The translations under genes were made by a program, and so were the position numbers. A model generated the notes under the pieces. The model did not search any database and was not told the DNA's origin. It saw nothing but the letters and a program-made list of their open reading frames with translations. A stretch of 17,750 nucleotides of DNA. Origin: Gymnopilus junonius (Eukaryota; Basidiomycota; Agaricomycetes; Agaricales; Galerinaceae). Location of the stretch: contig JADNYJ010000628.1 in NCBI GenBank assembly GCA_015501075.1, forward strand, positions 1 to 17,750, written 5' to 3'. The stretch's first letter is position 1; each line of letters starts with the position of its first letter. Below are positions 10,033 through 17,750 of the stretch, in pieces.

Positions 10033-10928
10033 ATGTCCCAGGCCATCAACATTCCGCTCTCTCCCAATACCGCCCCTCCAATTTACCACCATGTTCGACT
10101 TATTCCCTCCCACCAACAAACTCTTTCCTCCAACATCTTTCTTAACCATGAACAAGATAAAATTGACAGTGGCAACCTTTACTATTGCCAGCCGCACACC
10201 GTTATCCAGCTCGTTGAGGTCGCACCACCGCCACCGAGAAACCTGTCTTCTGTGATCAACTCCAGTTCAGCAGAATCTTCTTCCTATGCCTCCACATCCT
10301 CTTCATCGTACGCCGAAGACGATGAAGATGAAGAGATGGACGAGGACGAAGAGGAAGAGGAATCTGTTTGCTCTTCGTATTGCTCTTCAGACTTCGCTCC
10401 GAGGACCAAGAGGAACCTTCATCTTCAAAGCCCGCCGTATCATATTGGCCTCAGTCAGACTCGTTGGCTGGTCTCAAGAAGCGTATCCTTCTGTGGCGTG
10501 AGCATTTCGAGGCGCCTCTTCTTGATTCCGGTGAGTGTCTGCCACTCCAGCTCTTCTCCTTCCATCGCTGATCGAACTCTTTTCACCAATAGACCCATCG
10601 TCGCTAAAGCGCAAGTTGGAAAAGATGGATGAGCTCGAAGTGGATGACAGCGATAACGTGAGTAACTCTGGCTCATTCATAGAACGCCACAGGTGTACTA
10701 ATCTTTCATACATCAAAATAGGTCTCGCACACCAGCAAACGCTCTCGCTCGCACGGTTCCTCAGTCTCCTCGAGGAGTATCTCCTCAGAGGAACTGAATA
10801 TGCACCCATGCCCGGCTTGCGATGCTTTCTTCCCAAGCTTGCAAAGCCTTCGCCAGCATGGCAGTCGAGACGCACCAGAGTCAAATGAAGCCTGCTGTGT
10901 TGCTGTGGAGTACGCCTTCGAACAATGA
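10033..10928 (+). CDS. Conserved hypothetical acidic protein with C-terminal zinc-finger-like motif; reading frame broken near 10390
   Basis: The ATG at 10033 opens a frame beginning MSQAINIPLSPNTAPP. It carries a Ser-rich stretch, an acidic run (about residues 95-112) and a CSSYCSSD motif to about residue 120. After 10392 the plausible coding sequence (RSEDQEEP, then SLAGLKKRILLWREHF) continues in another frame. Two introns then follow with good signals: 10531-10592 (62 nt, GTGAGT...TAG) and 10658-10721 (64 nt, GTGAGT, CTAAT branch, TAG). The last exon (10722-10928) encodes a Ser/Arg-rich basic segment and HPCPACDAFFPSLQSLRQHG, which resembles the first half of a C2H2 finger, then ACCVAVEYAFEQ and stop. 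The frame change needs either a one-base deletion (error or mutation) or removal of a GTACGC...TTCAG segment, 10308-10390 (83 nt), which would restore frame and give 228 residues but delete the acidic run. No branch site is visible in that segment, so I favour an indel; the whole product would be about 256 residues. From memory, similar proteins occur in mushroom-forming fungi; function unknown, possibly nuclear. Confidence 0.7.
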
Positions 10929-11291
10929 TCGCATTCATTTTGTCGAGCACTCCAGTTTTCCAGCTCGACTCCAGTCCTGGAAAAGTGATGGATTCGGTGT
11001 GAAATGACGGCATTGCTAATTGTCCGTTTTTCGCTGTCACTGCTTCTCCCAGGCTCTGCCTTAGCCCCTCCACACCTCATGTATTCCCTCGCCCTCTCCC
11101 AACGTTTTGTTCATCAAAATTCAACCGAACTTGTTAGTTACCGTACACACCCTGCGACACACACCCTGCTTGTCCGGATCTGTACGTAAGCGGGGTGGAT
11201 GCCAGGCCTTCTCACTTCGCCTTTTCCTTCCACGCTCATCCTGGGTCCTTGTTCTCGCGATGGACACTCGACCTTCCCTCCGTTTGCGGCC

Positions 11292-11311
11292 CTGTCATAC
11301 ATCCATGACAG
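11292..11311 (+). repeat. Hairpin: 7-bp perfect stem, 6-nt loop
   Basis: CTGTCAT is followed by ACATCC and then ATGACAG, giving a perfect 7-bp stem. It lies within the pyrimidine-rich probable 3' UTR of the acidic-protein gene. It could fold in RNA; no known element is recognised. Confidence 0.5.
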
Positions 11312-11591
11312 CTTGGCACTTCCGTTCTTAGGTCCCTACTGGGCTAGGTCTGCTAGTTGACCGCGGCTCTCACGCCGCCTTTTTAGCGTCAAGGCCACAC
11401 GTAGCGTCCTCTCGCTGGACACCGCCCCTCCCGCCTACTTGTATCCTCTTCTCAACTTCGGCAATGCCTACCTTCGCCTTCGCACGCAATCAGCAGTCGT
11501 CTCTCATCATCGTCTCAAGCATTCACATCATCATTCATATCACAACTTTCTTCTCTCTCTATCTTATTCTCGCCTTTCACGACACTCACGG

Positions 11592-11612
11592 CCCAGGTTC
11601 CTTCAACCTGGG
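11592..11612 (+). repeat. Hairpin: 8-bp perfect GC-rich stem, 5-nt loop
   Basis: CCCAGGTT is followed by CCTTC and then AACCTGGG, giving a perfect 8-bp stem with five of eight pairs G-C and a pyrimidine loop; a G-T pair could extend it. It stands out in an otherwise C/T-only neighbourhood because the 3' arm needs purines. It is a candidate RNA structure in the probable 3' UTR. Confidence 0.55.
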
Positions 11613-11868
11613 TTCTACAGTTATTTTTACTTACATCTTTCCCTATCCTTAATACTGAAGTTAATGTTAATAATGGCAACGTCCCTTTTCTTTTCGCTTT
11701 CTATTTTGCCAGGTGTCTTTTACCCTGTAATTTCTCTTAACTTCCCAAACTTCCCAAGCTTATCACGACCGTTCCCAACCATCTGTACCACAACCACAAT
11801 GTTGTTCATGTTCATCATTCTTCTTTGTTGTGTTCAAATGTTCCCTTATCTTAGTTACTAGTCGACGG

Positions 11869-11878
11869 CGCAGCTGCG
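11869..11878. repeat. 10-bp GC-rich palindrome at a composition boundary
   Basis: CGCAGCTGCG is a perfect palindrome with an E-box-like CAGCTG core (CANNTG, the site class bound by basic helix-loop-helix factors). It sits where the pyrimidine-rich segment gives way to A/T-rich DNA. Binding is inference only. Confidence 0.35.
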
Positions 11879-13190
11879 GCTGCGGGTCTGCTAATTTATC
11901 TCACCAGTCTTATAATATTTCTTACTTTCTCAACTACTCAAATACAAAGCGTACTTCAAATCACTTCAAATAGTAAATAAGACTAAAACATATTTTATCC
12001 ATGACCATCATATAATTACTGCGTTCCGAGTTTCCTGAGTGGATCGATTAGAGAGAGCACCTTTAGGAGCGTTTAAGCTTATAGTTATCGATACTAGATG
12101 CCACCTTACCTCACCATGCTGTTCCCGGGGGGCACCAAGATTTTTGGTGTGGGTATAAGTGGTTCAAATATACTCCAAGTAGGCTTGAACCCGGCAGGCG
12201 TATTCGAGAAGGTTGAAGAATGATACACTCTTTTTCAAATGAACGTCGAAAACTTTTCATGTCACGTTCCGTGCGACCAACCAGTCGAAATACGGGGACT
12301 GGGAGGCTGATTACCTTGATATCCATGATTGGTATCAAAGTTCGAGCGGCACGCAATCGATACCAACCCATTGCTGTGGCGTCCAAGGATATCGATGTCG
12401 GAACCCCTCTCTGGAGAGTTCAATTGACTCGACCAAGCCTCACCTGAGCTGCGTGGCTGAAAAGGGCTGTTATTAATAGTAACTCGCGCTTCAATTCGCC
12501 GACTTGTTCGTTTAGGAAAATTTCGTGTCAAAAGAACTGAATGCGCCTTTTCAACGATGCGATCCCTGAAGGGAAAAAAGGGCACGACTGTTAGCTTGGG
12601 CACGATGACTAGCAGCGGATTACTCAAAACTTCGAGGTAAACTAATTGCCGATGGCGCAAGGCATGGATATAAATTGTTGCACGGCTGATACCACGAAAC
12701 GCATTGCCCACCGCTATGGATGCGTGTATGCCGGCCGATTCTGATAATCCGATAGTCTCATCGCTTTCGTCAAATCACCTTTTATATACTTGAAAGCGAT
12801 GGCATCCATGACGTCGCACCGTCGCACACTTTCGCCAATTCAAGTTACGAATAATTATCAGAGGGTCGTTGAGCCCTGGCCTCTTGCCAGTAGGAGTAAG
12901 TATCTGGGCTGATGGTGCAATTGGAGGTCGCCGTTTCGGATGAAAGGCTGATACATCTCGATGAAATATACAAATGTCACATCTTTGTGCCACTGAGAGA
13001 ACTCAAAATCTTTGCGGGGATGGTTGATAGTGCGGTCACCAGACTATGACAGATTTTGACAAGTCCCCGTTCATCTCGTTCGCCATTCTAGTGTCCGGAC
13101 ATGTTTTAGCTCATTGTCATTCATTGTTTCAATCATACGTTTTTGCATCAAGCGTGGGTTCGAGAGGAAGGGGTAACGGTGGTAGAATTG

Positions 13191-13213
13191 GAGCGCACCC
13201 ACTGAGCGCACCC
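13191..13213. repeat. Short direct repeat, two copies of GAGCGCACCC
   Basis: Two identical 10-base copies are separated by ACT (13-base period). The element is small and isolated, with no role apparent. Confidence 0.6.
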
Positions 13214-13587
13214 GGGTTGTCAATGCGCAGTCAAGGGTTGGGTTGGAACTTGGCATCAACCTCCATTTTCCGAGAGCTTTAACTTTCCTATCTGGACGTG
13301 TGGATGGGTGCGTGTATGAGGCCACCCCGTTCCTTTTGAGATTTTCCCTGTTCAAAACTTCGCTTACTTTCGCGATAAGGAAAGAACCAAAAATTTCCGA
13401 AGCTTTCCCAAGGCGCGTGTTTCGGGAATGAGCCAAAATAGAGATCATTAGAAGGCGTTTTGAATGGTCTGCCACTTGAAAAGCAGCGTGAATATCGCAA
13501 GACATGTCGCACGCGAACACCTTTGCTAGCCGTTTCTTTCAAAGAATTGAATAGTTCTTTTACAATTCTCGACGTGAGGATGAAGTA

Positions 13588-13606
13588 CGACAGCGCGACA
13601 GCGCGA
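13588..13606. repeat. Short tandem repeat, two copies of CGACAGCG
   Basis: Two 8-base units followed by a partial third (CGA). It is a minor tandem duplication in gene-poor DNA. Confidence 0.6.
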
Positions 13607-14875
13607 TGCCTGCCTTGCGGTATGTGCCGAATGCTCCAAAGTGCTGACCCAAAACCCAGACCCGCGGATGGGGTGCGGAATGGAACGGCTGTGAGAAATT
13701 TGTAAACGGAAGGAATGGCTGCTCTAGACTATCTTAACCACTAGATATGCGTGATGGGCTAGATGCGCAACCGAAAGAGAGTGAACTAAAGAAGGATGAT
13801 ATTACAGATTGAGCTGCGCTTGCGACGGTGGCGCAAAAGAGGAGCTGGAGGGCAAAGAGCATCTCTAACTGCGGAACTGAGACAATCCGAATCTCGGAAA
13901 GCGTTCTCACGCACACGCGCACTCTATTTCTCACCGACTCCATCATCCTCTAAATTTTAACGCACCCAGACCCCAGTGCTCGCTCGCAGGGTGGACAGCC
14001 AAGCTGCGCTGCGAACTACGCGAACCCCCACTGTGGTTGACAAGCATGCTACAGTACCTTACTTGCAACAACGGAGGCTTGTTGCCGAGCCTGAAGCGTT
14101 CTCAATTCTGGTGTTTCCCATGTCAGTTGTTGGCATGTGCATATTGAACAAGGTCATCTACGACACATATGAGTGAAGCGCTTCTAGCCTGACGATCTTA
14201 TGAGCCAACTTGGAAGCGAGCATTTCAGAGGTCTTTGACATCTGATTTCCATTCTTTATCCTCGAGTTCAAAGGAGCTTGCACATACATTTATCTTGCCA
14301 CGATGTCGTATCTCTGACGCGAAAGACTGACAACGAGGGGGTTTTGCGTGGACATGTTCATAGATTAATATGGGAGATATCCGCGCTACGTGGTCGAGCC
14401 TGAGGTCGCCGTCTGGAAGGTGAGCTCGCCACTTGATTACCCAGTTAATACTTCATCGATGACCAGATTTTCACGTAGGAATGTCACTTCCCACCTTTCC
14501 TCCGAGTATGGTACCAGAACGGACTAGAAGTGCCCAATCGCTCAGCAATGGATTTCCAAGAGGGTCCAGATTTATGTTTTTCCTTCGTCCTCACCACCGT
14601 GGCAGCGCCACACTGAACGCAGGCCTCATGAACGCCGAACGGAACCGGCTTTCATTGAACCCTGGTCATTTACTAAATTGTCATGACTTTCTTGCTTTCG
14701 TAAGGTTGACCGTCTCGTCGGACATGTACTCACAAGGATCTGAGTGTTTCAACAAGAGCTGTCGCATCATCTCGTGCTGAGATGGGTCAGGGATGTAGGC
14801 GAACGGAGACTGCAGTGAAAATGGTCGTTGTTCGGTCTGTGTAAAAGACCGTACATTTCTTGGGTCCGAAGGCGT

Positions 14876-15344
14876 ATGTTGTTGCGGAAAGACATGCAAG
14901 ATAAATGGCTTTTTATGATGCGACCTGGTCAGGTCCAGGGCGTAAGTACTCTAAAATTATATGGACTTCCGTTGGGCCATCCTCAATATTCCTCGCTCTG
15001 TTCAGTCAAAAAGTGAGATAATTTTCTCTAAACCTCGCATACCTGATTTTGCAGACGATACCAGGCTTAAAATTTACACTGGCCATCAAGGAGTCACCAC
15101 AACGACTGTTTTAGCCGTGAATGTTGGCGGCGCCGTGGGAATAGCTACGATGAGAATCGCTGGACTTCATGAAACCTTTCTTGGTTATTGCTCCATGTTC
15201 AGTCTAGTCCGCTGGATTATTTTCACACTGAAATGTATGATGCACCCCACTGAAGCTCACTGGAACCAGTGCCCACTGAAACCCTGCGCGCTCACTAGTT
15301 GCGATCCGGAGCTGTTGGTGACATGCCTTGACGTATATTATTAG
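14876..15344 (+). CDS. Possible two-exon hypothetical protein with a hydrophobic segment
   Basis: The ATG at 14876 begins MLLRKDMQDKWLF. The frame reaches a consensus donor GTAAGT at 14942. A 64-nt intron (14942-15005, ending CTGTTCAG after a pyrimidine-rich run) joins in phase to a 113-codon frame ending in TAG at 15342-15344, giving 134 residues. The second exon has a hydrophobic stretch (VLAVNVGGAVGIATMRIAGL) and another near FSLVRWIIFTL, so one or two membrane segments are conceivable. The intron length matches those of the acidic-protein gene. No family is recognised and no neighbour supports it. A competing acceptor (GCAG at 15051-15054) would give a short truncated product. It could equally be chance or the remnant of a longer gene. 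Confidence 0.22.
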
Positions 15345-16958
15345 TGCTGCTGGCAATTTGGAGAAGAACTCACGCTAGAAATAGTATCAGCATTTGACAA
15401 CTTGGTTATAGGAATCATTCAACTTGCGACGAATGGTTTGAGATTCAGCAAGGACTTGGACATCTGTCTAGGAAGGCCAGTTCAACAAACGAAAAACGAA
15501 ACCTAGTATTTGCTTCGTCGTTTGGAATTTCGAACCGGAGTGGGAATCGGTCACGCTCTGAATAACTTCCAGTCCGCCTCTCATGGCCAGACAACTCAGA
15601 GTGCGCTGATGCTGGGGAAAGGTGTTGGAACGTGGGATTGGTCTATTTTCCCGAGAACAAGGCCAGACATGAAATGTGAAAGACGGTCAGAAAAATCCCT
15701 CTCGGGGACATTCTTCATGTGAGAAAGCCAGGATGGTCGGACTGAACTTTGGCAGTCCATAAGTAGAAATGCAAATAGCGGCACAGAATTTTCTCGCAAT
15801 ACATAGAGATTGAACGGTCATCTATAAGTTGGAGCAGTCGGAACTTGCAGCAAGTTATTCACTCATCGTGCTTTGCACATAAAATAGGAGACATTAGCCA
15901 GGTAGTTAAATAATGCGTCGGCCGTGCAAAACTGGACATATTTGCTCTGTAAGCCATGCATTGTGAATAAGCCTGCAGGTAGATGAGGAGATTTCTGTAA
16001 ATAGAAGTTTACGTACATCCAGGGTTTGACGGAACGGGCTGATCATGATCGAACTATGACGGCCCGGTGTAGACTAAAAGAAGCAAGGAAGCGCGGGGAA
16101 ACGTATCCAGATGATGTCAATGTCGTCAAATAAGAATCGGGTTTGCCATTGAGCTGAGGGCAAACGTTGTTGAGTTTTGAATCTTAGAAATGCTCTAAAA
16201 CAGTCAGGTATTATAAGGGAACATAACGTTAATGCCCTGGAATTTGGATCCTATTGAGGCTCTAGGTCTATATTCGGTGCAGCCTGGTGTAGCTTGCAAG
16301 TACGTATGTAAGAACTTAAAAACCCTATCATTGATGGGGAAATATGCATAAGGATAAGCAAAAATTCGGTACAGTTCAAAGTATATATATTCGAAAGCTC
16401 TTCCTGTGCTAACTGATGAACTAGATTGTCCACCATTAATATCATCGAACGCGCCTACGAATACGCGTTCCAGTTATCGATGAAGCTGCTGGTCGTGCGA
16501 ACGCATTTGGTAAGATTTGGTACCAGGAGTCCAGGACCGGAAAGAGTCGGTCATCTAAAAATTCAGCGGCTTCATAATCATGAAGTGGGCAAGCGTTACC
16601 CTGATCCCATCACCATTCACTGAGTTCGCAAACCTCTTGAGGACTGTATGCATAAAACGGGACAACGCACTCAGCTCTCACTTGTACAACAACGTACAAA
16701 CCACACGTGTTTTCCATTTCGCGTGCCACATACCGTAGAGTACAGTTTGGACACTGCTCGTGTTTTCAAGACGGTGTTTGGCCCGAGCCACGCCTGTAAC
16801 TCGTTCAAGGCTTGACTTCTTGACTGTGGCTCCTTGCAACTAGATCTTTTGCTTCTAATTAATCGATGGCCGGCTGGGAGCCTGTTTAAGCGAAAAATCC
16901 CAAAGCACTACAGATATCGCCGCCCCTCCATCCCTGGCGACCCTACCTGGTCTCATCT
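15345..16958. other. Gene-poor region, no supported gene
   Basis: Open frames here are all shorter than about 70 codons and resemble no family. The stretch contains a short TATATATAT run near 16382. No repeats longer than about 15 bases were noticed. Confidence 0.45.
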
Positions 16959-17265
16959 ATGAAGTTTCTTCCCAGTGTTGTCAGGTCGTTTGTTTCATTT
17001 CATGCAGTTATGGCTCTTGCATTGACCCTGCCGTGTAGGGTGCACGCGTATACAGTGGGAGGTCATTCAAATGCCTGAGACCGACTCGCCTCATGTCAGG
17101 AGCTACTGTTCCATATGCCGACAGGCGGGACTCCGATTAAACATTCCCAGGTCGGAGCAAGCAAAAGACCTCATTTCGTACAACGCCAGTGTTACCCTTC
17201 ATATTTCACATCTCAACACTCCAAACAGCAATAATCAACTATTGACACACTCTGCGGCCGTTTGA
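16959..17265 (+). CDS. Possible small secreted protein, two exons
   Basis: The ATG at 16959 begins MKFLPSVVRSF and runs into a hydrophobic core (VMALALTLPC) followed by RVHA, a good signal-peptide shape with cleavage after VHA. Unspliced, the frame stops at 17076-17078 after 39 residues. Removing a 52-nt GT...AG segment (17048-17099, donor GTATAC, CTGAG branch-like site, TCAG acceptor) joins it in phase to a frame starting SYCSICRQAG and ending LLTHSAAV, giving 84 residues. The mature part would have two cysteines and one NAS glycosylation-type site. A C/T-rich leader (CCGCCCCTCCATCCC) lies just upstream. The donor is weak and the start context poor (T at -3). No family is recognised. Confidence 0.2.
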
Positions 17266-17750
17266 CTGCATTCCCATTGGACTACTATATCTATAATTCA
17301 AAATGAGCAACTAACTTGGTGGCTCAGCTCTCACCCAATCTACATAGCCTTCGGAAGATTACAGCGGGCTGCTTTCTCCACTGAATCTACTTACTAAAAT
17401 TTTATCCGTTTATCGTCTCGCTTGCCATGATTCAGTCCGGTCGTTCGGCACGCGAAAGTCCTGGTCTATGCTCGCAATGGCCATGTCTATCTTCTTTACG
17501 CTCCTAAGAAAAAGCGGTTAATTCTCAGTCATTATTCGTCCCACCATTCTGTGCATCGCTATTACTGCTGCGTAAACCTTCTTACCTGGCCCCCTGGTCT
17601 TCCCAGCTTCGCTTCCTGCGTGGATGATGGTGAGCTTTGTGTGCCAGGCTCTCACAAAAAAGCTCAGCTCCATGAACCTAGGTAGTCTTTCACCTTGGCT
17701 AAAGTGGCTGTTTCTCAGGTCGCCCGCTTTTAGTCTAATCTATTTTTCTG
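17266..17750 (+). other. C/T-leaning right edge, possibly upstream region of a gene outside the window
   Basis: No frame is convincing. The + strand leans towards C and T from about 17400 to the end, as is common upstream of fungal genes. A start codon beyond the window edge is possible. Nothing firmer can be said. Confidence 0.3.

Larger units (their letters stand above)
10929..11860 (+). other. Pyrimidine-rich stretch, probable long 3' UTR
   Basis: The + strand is strongly C/T-rich from about 11030 to 11850, with few purine runs. One frame is open for 140 codons (11439-11861) because of this composition; its product is an unconvincing Leu/Ser/Phe/His-rich string. The position directly after the acidic-protein stop suggests a long 3' UTR, though it could also be the promoter side of an unseen + strand gene. 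Composition changes abruptly to A/T-rich DNA at about 11880. Confidence 0.45.
11880..14875. other. Gene-poor region, no supported gene
   Basis: Positions 11890-12010 are A/T-rich and fit transcript ends. From 12100 to 13700 there are two - strand frames of 149 codons each (12711-12262 and 13520-13071). Both rely on GTG starts, have no recognisable domain, and are overlapped by other open frames. A - strand frame at 13946-13734 includes a signal-peptide-like stretch. Nothing here resembles a known transposase or reverse transcriptase. Confidence 0.45.

Noticed and set aside
10308..10390. Treating the acidic stretch as a firm intron
   Set aside because: No branch-site motif is visible and the stretch is open in the frame of the start codon; kept only as an alternative to a one-base indel.
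10474..11080. Two minus-strand frames of 199 and 124 codons opposite the acidic-protein gene
   Set aside because: They are antisense to well-supported exons and introns of the + strand gene and have no recognisable motif.
11439..11861. 140-codon + frame in the pyrimidine-rich tract
   Set aside because: Composition explains it: the product is a Leu/Ser/Phe/His/Tyr-rich string with no domain, and C/T-only codons cannot make stops.
12262..13520. Two 149-codon minus-strand frames
   Set aside because: Both start only at GTG, have no family resemblance, and do not join by good splice signals that I could find.

Overview
The window looks like nuclear DNA of a filamentous basidiomycete, probably an Agaricomycete. 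The evidence is a spliceosomal gene whose introns have GTRNGT-type donors, CTAAC/CTGAC/CTAAT branch sites and YAG acceptors, a product that matches the fungal Mkt1 family from first to last residue, and a small acidic neighbour of a type I associate with mushroom-forming fungi. There are no bacterial operons, rRNA genes, tRNA genes or CRISPR arrays.

Layout. Positions 1-5905 hold no gene I can support, only short open frames on both strands. Positions 6043-9400 (+) carry an eight-exon MKT1 gene (765 residues): an XPG/FEN1-type PIN fold with a decayed active site, followed by the Mkt1-specific N- and C-terminal domains. Positions 10033-10928 (+) carry a small conserved hypothetical protein with an acidic low-complexity stretch and a C-terminal half zinc finger. 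Its reading frame breaks once near 10390. From about 10930 to 11860 the + strand is pyrimidine-rich, like a long 3' UTR, and contains two perfect hairpins. Positions 11861-17750 are mostly gene-poor. Two weak spliced candidates lie there: a membrane-segment protein (14876-15344) and a small protein with a signal peptide (16959-17265). A third possible secreted peptide lies on the - strand near 13.8 kb.

How the genes relate. MKT1 and the acidic protein are tandem on the + strand, about 630 bases apart. Mkt1 is a cytoplasmic post-transcriptional regulator that in yeast works with Pbp1 (ataxin-2-like). Nothing in the sequence links the neighbour to that role. I found no clear new multi-gene system. 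The points most worth checking are the frame break in the acidic gene, the alternative N terminus and in-frame post-stop frame of MKT1, the hairpins in the pyrimidine-rich region, and the small spliced candidates on the right.
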